Notes under the pieces: model-generated
The model's database searches: none
What the model was told of the DNA's origin: nothing
Seen by the model: only the letters and a program-made list of their open reading frames with translations
Program-made: the position numbers and the translations under genes
Part shown: piece after piece, positions 10,021 to 20,159 of the stretch
Layout: each line of letters starts with the position of its first letter
How positions within the stretch are numbered: position 1 is the stretch's first letter
NCBI GenBank assembly: GCA_031270705.1
Contig: JAISWW010000108.1
Location: 1 to 52,118, forward strand
From: Deltaproteobacteria bacterium
GTDB lineage: Bacteria > Desulfobacterota > Desulfarculia > Adiutricales > Adiutricaceae
Direction: 5' to 3'
Length of the DNA stretch: 52,118 nucleotides

Positions 10021-10195
10021 AAGAAATCAATGATCCCAGACGTCAAAGCCTCTCGCCGGATCTCCACTAGCCAGGTCTTTCCATTTTTAAGGGCTGGTCA
10101 ATTTAAGATAGCTCGCGCCAAGTCAGCGATCTCTAAAAAGGACGGGTGATGGACTTTTCGCTCAAAAACCCATAAGTCCAGCGGATTCGCCCGCT
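10021..10195 (-). pseudogene. Possible coding remnant in the 1.2-kb intergenic region
   Basis: Minus-strand translation ANPLDLWVFERKVHHPSFLEIADLARAILN*PALKNGKTWLVEIRREALTSGIIDFFG* is protein-like but has one internal TGA and no start context. Confidence 0.3.
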
Positions 10196-10413
10196 AAGTC
10201 GTTTCATGACGGCCATTTTCCTCGACTTTAGGCTCTAGCCCTAGGCTACGCGTCCATATGGGCGCCCGAGAAATCTTTTTTAGTTTTTAAAATTGGAAAA
10301 AGGGAATTTTGACAAGGGTATTTATGGATCTATTTAGCAAAATACATTTATTTATATAACGCGTATTTATCTTTTTTATTATTTAGATAATAATAGACTA
10401 GTTCTTCTCCGGG

Positions 10414-10713
10414 TTAGCCTTTAGATTTAGACTCTCTTATCAAATTCTCCCAAACCGCGAGCGGAATTTCCTTATAAACATAACGACTTTCCGGATCCAA
10501 AAACATGTCATAGACCCCGCGGATGGTCACCCGCCCCAAAAGCCGCCTTAAGCCTAAAAGCCAAGTTTCGGGATCCAAGCGGACGCAAAACCCACACTCC
10601 GCCCCTAAGCTATTGGGCCTACTCATGATCCGAACTGGGATACCCTCGGCCTTTAAAATATCCTCAGCTCTTAAGGCCGCGTTGGTTCCATCAAAGGTGA
10701 GGATCTTTTCCAT
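10414..10713 (-). CDS. DUF3343 family protein (putative Se/S carrier-like)
   Basis: TFDGTNAALRAEDILKAEGIPVRIMSRPNSLGAECGFCVRL resembles the DUF3343 signature. Confidence 0.7.
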   Translation of the reverse strand: MEKILTFDGTNAALRAEDILKAEGIPVRIMSRPNSLGAECGFCVRLDPETWLLGLRRLLGRVTIRGVYDMFLDPESRYVYKEIPLAVWENLIRESKSKG

Positions 10714-10725
10714 TTGGCCAAAACC

Positions 10726-12456
10726 CTAAAACTTTAATGTCCACTCCAGATCTTGGGCCGAAACGTCAAATTTGGCTTTATGGGGCCCAACCGACTCCTG
10801 GCTAAAAAACTCTGGCAAGCGATCAGTAGCCTCGGATAATCCCGCTCGCCGATTAAAATCCAGCTCCAAGCTTAAAACCTTTTGGCCTAAGGCCTCCAGG
10901 TTTTGGCGAGTCAAAGGCCAATCAAAGCGGGCCGAAAGCATCTCCACCACCGCGTCCAAAGCTTTGGGCGACTCAAAAAAAGCGAAAGAGACAAAAAGAC
11001 ATAAACCTAAGGTATCCACGGCCGCCGCCGTGATCTGGGCCCGCCTAGAAAGCTCGGCTTGCCCTTCGGGCGACAAAGGATCGACGTCCCCGCCCAAACC
11101 TAGGATATTGGCCGCGTAACTAGGGCCCGCCGTATGATCGGCTCCTTGGGGATTGGTGGCGAAGGTGACCCCTTGGCCTTTCACGCTCCGGGGATCAAAA
11201 GCCGGCAAAGCCTGGCCTTTGACCTCGGCCACCCGCCAAAGGCCATAAACCCGGCCACAAACCGCCACCCCTGAGCCGAGGATCCGCCCCATGGGCGTTC
11301 CGTCGCCAATCTCGGCCACTAATTTTAAAACCGTCTGGACGTCGCCATATTTAATGATCCCAGCTTCCATCAATAAGGCTAGACAGGCCCCCACCTCAAT
11401 GGTGTCCACCCCGATGTCGTCGCACAACCGGTTTAAGCGAGCCACCACGTCCAAATCGCCAATGTCCGCGTTGGGCCCAAAAGCCCACATGGTCTCGTAA
11501 TCAGGCCATTTGCCCACTTTTTGGCCCGCGCTATCGGGAAAAACGCCTGAGCAGCGCATCACGCAACCCGACATGCAACTTCTGGCCACTCGCCCTTCCC
11601 CGCCCCGGGATTTGGTCAAAGCGTTAAGCGTCTCCCCCGAAAGACGCTCAAACTTATCAAATTGACCTTCGGTGAAATACTTGGTTGGCAAAGCCCCGGC
11701 CTCGTTAAATAGGCCCATCATGGCCGCGGAGCCGTATTCGGCTAGACTATGCCCGCAAACCGGATGATTGATTAAAGCCTCCCGAAATTCCTTGGCCGCT
11801 CTCTGAAAATCTTTGGCCCGGGCGATGGGGAGCTGATGGTGGCCCGGCTTTATAATGATGGCTTTAAGGCCTTTCGAGCCCATAACCGCCCCTAAGCCGC
11901 CCCGCCCGGCGTGGCGAGTGGGGTGCCCATCCAGGTCAGTCATGGCGATGGTGGCCGCGGCCAAACGCGCTTCCCCGGCTCGGCCTATAACTATAAAACT
12001 ACATTCCGGGCCAAACTCTTCCCTTAATTTTTCCACCGCCGCGTAAGAATCTAAGCCCGCGACCTGAGTGGTCGCGAGCTTGGCTCCCTCGGGAGAGATC
12101 TCCAGTTGTCGCCATTCCGAAGAACCCAGATCTTCTATGATAACGGCCAATATGCCCAATCTAGCCAAATGACCGCCAGGTTGTCCGCCGCTATTGGCTT
12201 CCTTGACGCCGTAAGTTAAGGGACTCTTGGCCCCCACCGATAAGCGCCCGGAACTCGCGCAAGAAGTCCCGCCCAAAAGACCAGGGGCGAAAACCAGTTT
12301 GGCCCCTGGGCCTAGAGGATGAGCCAGAGGATCGACCTCCTTGGCCACCACGGCTGAAGTCAAACCCCGACCACCCAAGCCCCAAGCCCAGTCTGGGGCT
12401 GGCTCATAAGCGCAGTAGCCGGTGGCCGCGTTTACGCGCAGGAAACTAAGCCTCAT
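10726..12456 (-). CDS. Aldehyde:ferredoxin oxidoreductase family protein
   Basis: WGLGGRGLTSAV, GLLGGTSCASSGRLSVGAKSPLTYGVKEANSGG, HAGRGGLGAVMGSKGLKAI, SCMSGCVMRCSG, DTLGLC. Likely start MRLSFLRVNAATG at 12456. Confidence 0.9.
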   Translation of the reverse strand: MRLSFLRVNAATGYCAYEPAPDWAWGLGGRGLTSAVVAKEVDPLAHPLGPGAKLVFAPGLLGGTSCASSGRLSVGAKSPLTYGVKEANSGGQPGGHLARLGILAVIIEDLGSSEWRQLEISPEGAKLATTQVAGLDSYAAVEKLREEFGPECSFIVIGRAGEARLAAATIAMTDLDGHPTRHAGRGGLGAVMGSKGLKAIIIKPGHHQLPIARAKDFQRAAKEFREALINHPVCGHSLAEYGSAAMMGLFNEAGALPTKYFTEGQFDKFERLSGETLNALTKSRGGEGRVARSCMSGCVMRCSGVFPDSAGQKVGKWPDYETMWAFGPNADIGDLDVVARLNRLCDDIGVDTIEVGACLALLMEAGIIKYGDVQTVLKLVAEIGDGTPMGRILGSGVAVCGRVYGLWRVAEVKGQALPAFDPRSVKGQGVTFATNPQGADHTAGPSYAANILGLGGDVDPLSPEGQAELSRRAQITAAAVDTLGLCLFVSFAFFESPKALDAVVEMLSARFDWPLTRQNLEALGQKVLSLELDFNRRAGLSEATDRLPEFFSQESVGPHKAKFDVSAQDLEWTLKF

Positions 12457-13381
12457 TTTTGCTTTTGACTCGGCGCTGGGCAAAGGGCATTTTTCCATCT
12501 CTTTTCAGCTCAAAAAAGATATCCACTAAGGCTTGAGCCACTTGGGCGTTAAAATGGTCTTTGCGGCGAATCAGAAAAAATCTCCGGCAAGGCCCAAACT
12601 CTAGAGGCCAAGCCACTAAGCCAGTCATGTCAAAGGTGGAGACAATCATGTTGCTGACCACCGCCGCCCCAAAGGAGGAACGGACTAGGTTCATGGTTGG
12701 GCCCACCCCGGCCACTTCGGCTTTAAAGCGAAAGCGACTGACCTCATCGCCTAAGGAGGATAAAAAAGCCGCTCGGGTGCCGCTGCCATCTTCCCTTAGG
12801 ATGATGGGCCAGTTAGCTAAATCGGCTGGGGTCTTGGGTTTGTGGCCCATTTTGTGAGCCAATTCCACGCTGGCCACTAAGACCAGGCGATCGATGGCGT
12901 AGGGGCGAGCCCAGATCTTTTCCGTCTCCGAGACTACTGTGCCCACGAGGCCCAAATCCAGATCGCCCTCTTGTACCAAGCGGGCGATCTCTCGGGAATG
13001 ACCCGAGGTCAAAGTCAAAAAAACTCTGGGGTAACGCTGGCTAAAAAGCTCGACCGCCGGCGGCACCAAAACCAATGACGGCACCGAAGAGGCGCCCACG
13101 GCCAACTTATCTTGGGCCACGGCCATCTGACGATTGACGGCCCAAGCGGCTTGACCAGCCGTTTCCACTATTTTAATCGCGTAAGGGGCTAAAACCAAGG
13201 CGGCGGGCAAAGCCTTGACTCTTCTTGGGGTTCGCTCAAATAGCTTCTGACCCAGAAACTCTTCCAAGCTTTTCAGGTTTTGGCTGACCGTGGGTTGGGA
13301 AAGGCCAAAAAACTGGGCGGTCTGGGAAAAACTACGGGTATCCAGAAGCTTTAAAAATATTTCCAAACGCTTTATATCCAT
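12446..13381 (-). CDS. LysR-family transcriptional regulator
   Basis: N-terminal HTH MDIKRLEIFLKLLDTRSFSQTAQFFGLSQPTVSQNLKSLEEFLGQKLFER; overlaps the AOR start by ~11 bp. Confidence 0.9.
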   Translation of the reverse strand: MDIKRLEIFLKLLDTRSFSQTAQFFGLSQPTVSQNLKSLEEFLGQKLFERTPRRVKALPAALVLAPYAIKIVETAGQAAWAVNRQMAVAQDKLAVGASSVPSLVLVPPAVELFSQRYPRVFLTLTSGHSREIARLVQEGDLDLGLVGTVVSETEKIWARPYAIDRLVLVASVELAHKMGHKPKTPADLANWPIILREDGSGTRAAFLSSLGDEVSRFRFKAEVAGVGPTMNLVRSSFGAAVVSNMIVSTFDMTGLVAWPLEFGPCRRFFLIRRKDHFNAQVAQALVDIFFELKRDGKMPFAQRRVKSKNEA

Positions 13382-13409
13382 AAAAATCCATCAATTAACT
13401 AAAAACTAG

Positions 13410-13877
13410 TCATCGCCTTAAATAGCTTTCCAAAAGGTCAGCCAAACCCTCATAATCATCCATCTCTAGCCTCGGAGCCCCGGTCAATTCAAATTGGCCC
13501 GACACGCAGTAAGCCAAATGAGGCGGCCTCCCCACTAACCCTTCGGAAACTCCTTGACGCAAGAGCTCTATCTTCGGATAAGGAGAGTTTTTTCCCCCTT
13601 CCAAAAGGATAAGGTGACAATCGGCGAAACGCGGGGCTAAATCCTCAAGCCCCACGGTCATCTCCCGGACGATCATATATCTATATGGAGAATAGACGGC
13701 CACGCCCGCGGCGCCAGCCCGCGTTAGCCGGTAACTATCGGTTCCTGGGACATCGGGCTCAAAATCATGACCATCGCTCTTAATAACCGCGACTTTTAGG
13801 CTCCTAGCCCGTAAGGCGGGAATCAAGCCGCAAAGCAAAGTGGTCTTGCCAACATTCTTGACCCCGCAAAAGGCCAC
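13410..13877 (-). CDS. mobB: Molybdopterin-guanine dinucleotide biosynthesis protein B-like
   Basis: FCGVKNVGKTTLLCGLIPAL P-loop, VAVIKSDGHDFEPDVPGTDSYRLTRAGA, LLEGGKNSPYPKIE; GTG start likely. Confidence 0.85.
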   Translation of the reverse strand: MAFCGVKNVGKTTLLCGLIPALRARSLKVAVIKSDGHDFEPDVPGTDSYRLTRAGAAGVAVYSPYRYMIVREMTVGLEDLAPRFADCHLILLEGGKNSPYPKIELLRQGVSEGLVGRPPHLAYCVSGQFELTGAPRLEMDDYEGLADLLESYLRR

Positions 13878-14078
13878 GACTGGGGGAAAAAGAGCGTTTT
13901 CGATGAGCTACCCGCCTTTTACCAGAAAATCGTCAATTTTGGACGAAAGAATTGGTAAATAAATTATCGCGCGTTTAACTAAAAATTGAAAGTTTTTTGA
14001 TTTTTTGTATTTTTTGGTCTTGTCCTCTGGCTAAGGGCCCGTTTGACGCCAAGGCTCCTGGTAATATAAAATTTCTGT

Positions 14079-14175
14079 GGGGATATATGGGTTCTGGTGG
14101 GCTCCTTGGTCTTCAAAACCAATGCTGGCGATTGACCGTCGCCTAGGTGGGTTCGATTCCCACATATTCCCGCCA
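14079..14175 (+). tRNA. selC: tRNA-Sec (anticodon TCA), CCA encoded
   Basis: 8-bp acceptor GGGGATAT/ATATTCCC, 6-bp D-stem GGGTTC-TGGT-GGGCTC with 4-nt loop, anticodon arm TTGGT-CTTCAAA-ACCAA, long variable arm GGCGA-TTGACCG-TCGCC, T-arm GTGGG-TTCGATT-CCCAC, G-CCA 3' end. Confidence 0.96.
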
Positions 14176-15200
14176 ATTTTCTAGTTAAGTCACAAAACCA
14201 ACCTTTAAATTAGCCAAAACAAAATTTTCCGCGCTATTAAATTAAAAAAATTAAATAATATTTTTTTATACATACTTTTAGCTATTAAAAATTAATTTTT
14301 TAAGTTGACAAATTTTTAACAGTCAAATACAAAATCATAAATAATTTCGTCAGGCCTAATGTAGAAAGCCAAAGGGCAACTCCAAGGACGGCTTCAATCT
14401 TTTCAATATCTAAAAATGTTAGGAATGATCTAGGGTTTATGGAAAATTGGCTCTAGCCTCGCTTTGCCTAAATTTTATTTTCTCTCCTTAAGGCTGATAA
14501 AAAGTTTTAAAACATAAAAAATACAATCGCTTTCGCGTTTTGGCTAAAATAAAAATATTTATTTCTCAATACTGATAATTTCCCACCGCTTTTTTGGGCG
14601 GCTCAGTAGGTCTCAAAAAATTTTAGCTCGCGACAATAAAGACTTGACTATGATTCTTATAAGAATAGTCAATTAATTAAGTTAACAGTTTTGGTGGCGA
14701 AAAACTCTGGTCATTCATAGCGCTCAAATCAAATTTCGGAGAGTTTCAAACGCGGGGCTGATTATTTAATTTTACATAAAATTATGCTTGACACAAATTT
14801 AGATATTAAAATAATGAATATTATAAAAAACTCTATTTCCCGCGCTAAGAGCGTCAATTCCCCGGATGGCCTTAGTGGTTTCAAACGCTCCGAGGGTTGT
14901 TCTGGGGCTGGCTCGCTCCAAATTCGTTTGGGGCCTTTTCGACTCTTCTCCTCGTCCCGACGTTACGCCTCAAAAAATTAGGCTTGGCTCTAGTAAATCA
15001 TGATTTTATGTTAATAATATTGTCTATATAAAGCAAAGAATCATTTTTATACCCAGCCATTCCAAGAAACTTTAAAATTGTTTCAAAACAGCCTATTTTT
15101 TTACTTGCTATTCTAAACTTTTAAGGTTATCTTTGAGGAGACTTTTTTTTGTTACATCTGTTTTGTTTGCCCAAGCTGTTGTCGGGATAAGGTTTATTTT

Positions 15201-16757
15201 ATGTATGTCGCCGATAGCCATGAGAGTCGTAATTTAGACCGCGTCGCCATGGACTTTGGCTTAGCTGGCCTGGTTCTCATGGAAAACGCTTCCCGATCCA
15301 TCTTCCAGCTGGCTTTAGATTTTTGGCCTCCGCTAAAAAACTCGAAAATTCCGGTTTTTGTTCTGGCTGGGCCAGGACAAAACGGCGGGGACGGCTATGT
15401 TCTGGCCAGATTATTCGCGGCCCAAGGCCATCCGGTCGTTATCGCCCAAGTTGGCTCCGCGCCCAAAGGCGACGCGGCCATAAATCTGGCTCTGGCCAAA
15501 AAGCTGGGCCTTAATATTACGCCCTTAGGGGTTTCAAGCGATCCTTGGCCCGAACTCCCGCCCCAAGCCCTTTTGATTGACGCTCTCTTGGGCACTGGCC
15601 TCGATCGCCCTGTGACTGGCCTCTTCGCGGAAACCATCGAAAAAGCCGCCAACCACCCTGGCCCCAAATTGGCCGTGGATCTGCCTTCTGGTTTGTCGGC
15701 GGACACTGGCCTCGCTTTAGGGCCGGTTATCCCCGCGGATCTGACGGCCACGGTTGGAGTTTATAAAAAAGGCCTTTTTTTAAATGATGGCCCTCGGCTT
15801 TCGGGTCAAATCCGGGTGGCTGATTTGGGTTTTTGCCCCCAGATGATCGAAAAAGCCCGGCCTCAAGGCCTTTACCTGGACGCGGCCCTAGCCAGATCCT
15901 TTTTGCCCTCCAGAACCCAAGATGGCCACAAAGGGACTTTTGGGCACGCCTGCGTCATGGGCGGCGGGGCTGGCAAAACTGGGGCCTTGGCTTTAGCCGC
16001 TTTAGGGGCTTTGCGCTCTGGCGTAGGCCTAGTGACCGCGGCTAGCCCAAAAAACTCGCCCCTCCTTTTAAATTCGGATCTCATTTCGGCCATGACCTTG
16101 CCTCTCCCCGAAGAATCGAGTGGCCATTTCGCCCTAGAAGCCTGTGAGCCTTTGGTGGCCTTTATGACCCCGAAAAAAAAGGCCTTGGGTTTGGGCCCGG
16201 GTCTGGGTTTGGGTCAGGGAGCCCAAGAGCTAGTCCGCAAATTAACCGTTTTTTTGGAACGGCCCATGTTATTGGACGCCGACGCCTTAACCGCTTTGGA
16301 AGATCGCCCTGAGCTGGTCTCCAAAGCCATGGCCCCCCGCCTCTTAACCCCTCACCCTGGGGAAGCGGGTCTCCTTTTAGGTCTTTCCCCCAAAGAGATC
16401 CAAGTGGATCGCTTTGGGAGCCTTTCGACTTTAGCCAAGATCACCAAAGCCACTGTTTTATTGAAAGGCCAATACACGCTCATTATGGAGCCAGAAACTG
16501 GTCGCTATTTGGTCAATTCCACCGGCAACCCTGTCTTAGCCGTGGGCGGCTCGGGGGATATCTTAACGGGCTTATTGACGGGTTTCTTGGCTCAAGGCTT
16601 AAGTCCTTTCGCGGCGGCCGGCTTAGGGGCTTTTGTCCATGGCCGAGCCGCCGATCTGGCCGCGAGCCGGCTCGGCTCGCGCGGTATTTTGCCCCAACAG
16701 GTCGCGGCTTTTTTGCCAGAAGTATTAACGGCTTTAGCCGATCCAAATTATGTTTAA
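15201..16757 (+). CDS. nnr: Bifunctional NAD(P)H-hydrate epimerase / ADP-dependent NAD(P)H-hydrate dehydratase
   Basis: YjeF N-domain LAGPGQNGGDGYVLARLF and C-terminal kinase-like LTPHPGEAGLLLG, NSTGNPVLAVGGSGDILTG. Confidence 0.93.
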   Translation: MYVADSHESRNLDRVAMDFGLAGLVLMENASRSIFQLALDFWPPLKNSKIPVFVLAGPGQNGGDGYVLARLFAAQGHPVVIAQVGSAPKGDAAINLALAKKLGLNITPLGVSSDPWPELPPQALLIDALLGTGLDRPVTGLFAETIEKAANHPGPKLAVDLPSGLSADTGLALGPVIPADLTATVGVYKKGLFLNDGPRLSGQIRVADLGFCPQMIEKARPQGLYLDAALARSFLPSRTQDGHKGTFGHACVMGGGAGKTGALALAALGALRSGVGLVTAASPKNSPLLLNSDLISAMTLPLPEESSGHFALEACEPLVAFMTPKKKALGLGPGLGLGQGAQELVRKLTVFLERPMLLDADALTALEDRPELVSKAMAPRLLTPHPGEAGLLLGLSPKEIQVDRFGSLSTLAKITKATVLLKGQYTLIMEPETGRYLVNSTGNPVLAVGGSGDILTGLLTGFLAQGLSPFAAAGLGAFVHGRAADLAASRLGSRGILPQQVAAFLPEVLTALADPNYV

Positions 16758-16781
16758 ATTAGTTTAAGGCCAACATTGCCC

Positions 16782-18011
16782 ATGAAACGCTCATTTTGGA
16801 AAATTTTTCTCATCTTGATCCTCATCCTCGGTGGGGCCACGCTCTTCGTTTTAAAGCCCTGGCAAGACAAAACCCCACCCAATTTCTATCGTCTCCAACG
16901 CGTGGCCAAAGGGCAATTGCGCTTAGCGGTCAGCGCCACGGGAGCCTTGAACCCGGTGCGCTTAGTCAATGTGGGCACCCAAGTTTCGGGCACTATTCGC
17001 GAATTAAAGGTGGATTTTAACGATCAGGTTAAAGCTGGGGATCTGATGGTGGTCTTAGACGACGATCTTTTTCAAGCCAAAGTCAACATGGCCAAAGCCC
17101 ATGTGCGGACAGCCGAGGCCCAAGTTCGCTTGGCTCGCATCAAGTACGATCGCCTGGTGAAATTGCGGCAAGCCGGAGCCACCCCCCAAGAGGAGCTGGA
17201 CACGGCCAAAGCCAATCTCGATATCGCCGAGGCGGGTTTAGAGCAACAAGTCGCCTCTTTAAACCAAGATATCTATAACCTCAATAACACCAAGATCTTG
17301 GCCCCCATCGATGGCGTGGTCATCAATCGAGCCGTGGACGTGGGCCAAACTGTGGCCGCGAGCTTTCAGACCCCCACCCTCATCGACATCGCCGGGGATC
17401 TGACGGAAATGCAAATCAACGCCAGTTTCGCCGAGGCGGATATTGGTCGCTTAAAACCAGGCTTAGCGGCCTCTTTTACCGTGGACGCTTACCCTGGCTC
17501 CACTTTTAAGGGCGTTTTAAGGCAAATCCGCTTAAATCCCACGACCACTTCCAACGTGGTGACCTACGACGTGGTGGTGGACGTCAATAACCTAGATGGC
17601 CGCTTATTGCCGGGCATGACGGCTTACGTGGACATAGAGCTGTACCGCGAGGATAACGCCCTCATAATTCCGAACACGGCCCTCAATTATCGGCCCTCCC
17701 AAGCCCCCTCGCGCGAGAATGGCTCCTTAGCCTCTCAAGCCGTGGTCGAGGCCAACCCCGAAAACGCCCCGACCGAGGGGGAAGCTTATGTTTTGGATAA
17801 GGGTCAGCCTCGCCGAGTCCCATTGACCTTGGGGGCCACGGATCTGCGCTCCACGGTCGTTAAATCAGGCCAGCTGGAACCAGGGGATATGGTCATCATT
17901 GGCGAAAACGTCCAGTCCACAGCCGAAAGAACGCTATTCTCTCGGCCCGCTGGCCAAGGCGGACCACCTCCAGGTGGCGGCGGCGGTGGCGGGGGACGCC
18001 GAGGTTTCTAA
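16782..18011 (+). CDS. macA: MacA/HlyD-type periplasmic adaptor subunit
   Basis: VGTQVSGTIRELKVDFNDQVKAGDLM, APIDGVVINRAVDVGQTVAASFQTPTL. Confidence 0.88.
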   Translation: MKRSFWKIFLILILILGGATLFVLKPWQDKTPPNFYRLQRVAKGQLRLAVSATGALNPVRLVNVGTQVSGTIRELKVDFNDQVKAGDLMVVLDDDLFQAKVNMAKAHVRTAEAQVRLARIKYDRLVKLRQAGATPQEELDTAKANLDIAEAGLEQQVASLNQDIYNLNNTKILAPIDGVVINRAVDVGQTVAASFQTPTLIDIAGDLTEMQINASFAEADIGRLKPGLAASFTVDAYPGSTFKGVLRQIRLNPTTTSNVVTYDVVVDVNNLDGRLLPGMTAYVDIELYREDNALIIPNTALNYRPSQAPSRENGSLASQAVVEANPENAPTEGEAYVLDKGQPRRVPLTLGATDLRSTVVKSGQLEPGDMVIIGENVQSTAERTLFSRPAGQGGPPPGGGGGGGGRRGF

Positions 18012-18712
18012 TGGGCGTGGTCATCGAAACCCAGAACCTCACCAAAAGCTATCCCACGGGGGCGGGAGATTTGCCAGTTCTGCACGGGGTGGATTTTACC
18101 TTGGAGTCCGGCGAGTTTACGGCCATCATGGGTCCCTCTGGCTCGGGCAAATCCACCTTCATGAACATCCTCGGTTGCTTGGATAGGCCGACCTCAGGGG
18201 TTTATAAGCTCTTAGGGGAAGAGGTGGCCAAACTGTCCCCGGATCAGCTGGCTCACCGGCGTCTCCACTATATTGGCTTTGTCTTTCAGGGTTTTAATCT
18301 TCTGCCTAGAGCCGATCTCTTGGAAAACGTCTCCTTGCCCCTTTTATACGCTCGTCTGCCCGCCCAGCAGCGGAAAATCAGGGCCATGGAAATGCTGGAG
18401 CAAGTCGGTTTAGCTCCTTGGGCCAAACATCGCCCCTCGCAAGTTTCTGGCGGCCAACAACAAAGAGCGGCCATCGCTAGAGCTTTAGTGGCCAAACCCT
18501 CTCTAATCTTGGCCGACGAGCCCACCGGCAATCTCGACACCCAGACCTCCGACGAGATTATGGCTCTTTTAAGTCGCTTAAACGACGAGGGCATCACTTT
18601 GGTTTTGGTGACCCATGAGCCAGACGTGGCTAGATACGCCAAAAGACTCACTCGGTTTAGAGATGGCTTATTGGTGGAAGATAGCCCAGTGCTCGATCGA
18701 CGGAGACCATAA
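18011..18712 (+). CDS. MacB/LolD-type ABC transporter ATPase
   Basis: GPSGSGKST Walker A, VSGGQQQRAAIARAL signature, LILADEPTGNLD Walker B. Confidence 0.95.
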   Translation: MGVVIETQNLTKSYPTGAGDLPVLHGVDFTLESGEFTAIMGPSGSGKSTFMNILGCLDRPTSGVYKLLGEEVAKLSPDQLAHRRLHYIGFVFQGFNLLPRADLLENVSLPLLYARLPAQQRKIRAMEMLEQVGLAPWAKHRPSQVSGGQQQRAAIARALVAKPSLILADEPTGNLDTQTSDEIMALLSRLNDEGITLVLVTHEPDVARYAKRLTRFRDGLLVEDSPVLDRRRP

Positions 18713-19935
18713 TGTTAGCTCCTTTAACAATAGAAGCCATCCGGGCCATGATCGCCAACCGCTTAAGAACCTTTTTAACCATGCTGGGCATGGTGATTGG
18801 GGTCGGGGCCGTGGTCTTAATGCTCGCCGTGGGCGAAGGCACCAGGATCACCATCCGCAAGCAAGTGGAAACCCTTGGCACTAACTTATTTATAGTCTTG
18901 GCTGGTTTTCAACAAGCCTCGGGAGCTCGCACTGGCTCAGGCAGTCGGCACACTCTGACCGAAGCCGACGGCAAAGCCTTATTGGAATTGGAAGGAGTGG
19001 CCTTAGCTTCCCCGGTCGTCAATAACAACCTCCAATTAGTGGCTGGGGGGCAAAACTGGAACTGCATGGTCATGGGCGTCAATGAAATGTACCTCCCCTT
19101 AAGGGATTGGGAGGTGGCGAGTGGGCGGCCCATGGACGCTTTGGACGTCTCTTCGGCGGCGAGGTTAGTTTGGCTAGGCAAATCCACGGCCAAAGAGCTT
19201 TTTGGCTCCATGGAGCCGGTGGGTCAAGGGGTGAGGCTGGGTCAAGTGCCCTTTACCGTGGCCGGAATTTTGGCCACCAAAGGCCAAAGCCTGGATGGTC
19301 GCGACCAAGACGACACGGCTATCGTGCCCTTAAGCGCCTCCCAACGATACCTCGTTGGTAGCCGTTTTCGGGGTAGCATTCGGATGATCATGGTGCAAGC
19401 CGATAACCCCCAGATCATGACCTCTTTACAAGAGGATATGCGCCGCCTCTTGCGGGAGAGGCATCATCTTATTGACGCTTCCCAAGATGACGACTTTTTT
19501 ATCAATAACATGTCTTCTTTAATGGAAACCGCCGAGAACATGGCTAAATCCATGACCCTTCTTTTGGGGGCCATCGCTTCCGTCTCTTTATGCGTGGGGG
19601 GCATCGGCATTATGAATATTATGCTGGTCTCCGTTACTGAGCGGACAAGGGAGATTGGCATTAGGCTCTCCATTGGGGCTCGGCAAAGGGATATCTTAAC
19701 TCAGTTTATGTTAGAGGCGGTTTTGGTCTCTTTGACTGGCGGGTTACTCGGTTTAGGGGCTGGAGCCATTGGGGCTTGGTTGGTCTCTTATTTTTTACAG
19801 ACCAGCGTCTTTATAACGCCCATGTCTCTCATTCTCTCCTTTACCGTCTCGGCGGGCATTGGGTTATTTTTTGGCTTTTATCCAGCCTATAAAGCGGCGG
19901 GTCAAGATCCCATAGAGGCTTTGCGCTTCCAATAA
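18712..19935 (+). CDS. MacB-type ABC transporter permease
   Basis: LRTFLTMLGMVIGVGAVVLMLAVGEG, GGIGIMNIMLVSVTERTREIGIRLSIGARQRDILTQF, GFYPAYKAAGQDPIEALRFQ. Confidence 0.94.
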   Translation: MLAPLTIEAIRAMIANRLRTFLTMLGMVIGVGAVVLMLAVGEGTRITIRKQVETLGTNLFIVLAGFQQASGARTGSGSRHTLTEADGKALLELEGVALASPVVNNNLQLVAGGQNWNCMVMGVNEMYLPLRDWEVASGRPMDALDVSSAARLVWLGKSTAKELFGSMEPVGQGVRLGQVPFTVAGILATKGQSLDGRDQDDTAIVPLSASQRYLVGSRFRGSIRMIMVQADNPQIMTSLQEDMRRLLRERHHLIDASQDDDFFINNMSSLMETAENMAKSMTLLLGAIASVSLCVGGIGIMNIMLVSVTERTREIGIRLSIGARQRDILTQFMLEAVLVSLTGGLLGLGAGAIGAWLVSYFLQTSVFITPMSLILSFTVSAGIGLFFGFYPAYKAAGQDPIEALRFQ

Positions 19936-20007
19936 TAGCCGCTTTGCGTTTCCAATAATAGCGGCTTCGCGCTTCCAATAATAGCCGCTTCGCGTTTCCA
20001 AAAAAAG
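19916..20007 (+). repeat. Four 23-bp tandem repeats starting in the macB-like stop region
   Basis: aggctttgcgcttccaataatag / ccgctttgcgtttccaataatag / cggcttcgcgcttccaataatag / ccgcttcgcgtttccaaaaaaag. Confidence 0.9.
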
Positions 20008-20082
20008 CTGAGACTAAGAAAGATTTTCGCTCAGCTCCGCTAGATAAGAATCAAGGAAAAGAAAAGAGAGCGAGGTTCTTTT

Positions 20083-20114
20083 ATGAGCGAGCCCCAATAA
20101 TGGGGCTCGCTCAT
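20083..20114. terminator. Strong hairpin between convergent genes (probable transcription stop)
   Basis: Perfect 14-bp stem atgagcgagcccca-ataa-tggggctcgctcat; no clear U-tract on either side. Confidence 0.55.
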
Positions 20115-20159
20115 TGTATCTAGATTCTCGCCTAGATTTGTTTCAAGCCAAAGGCCTTA

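Noticed and set aside
10090-10110. In-frame TGA in the 10-kb remnant as a second selenocysteine
   Set aside because: No start, no conserved Sec context and a stop just upstream; decay is simpler.
13979-14176. 65-aa minus-strand ORF overlapping tRNA-Sec
   Set aside because: Its N-terminus is the antisense of the tRNA; not a credible gene.
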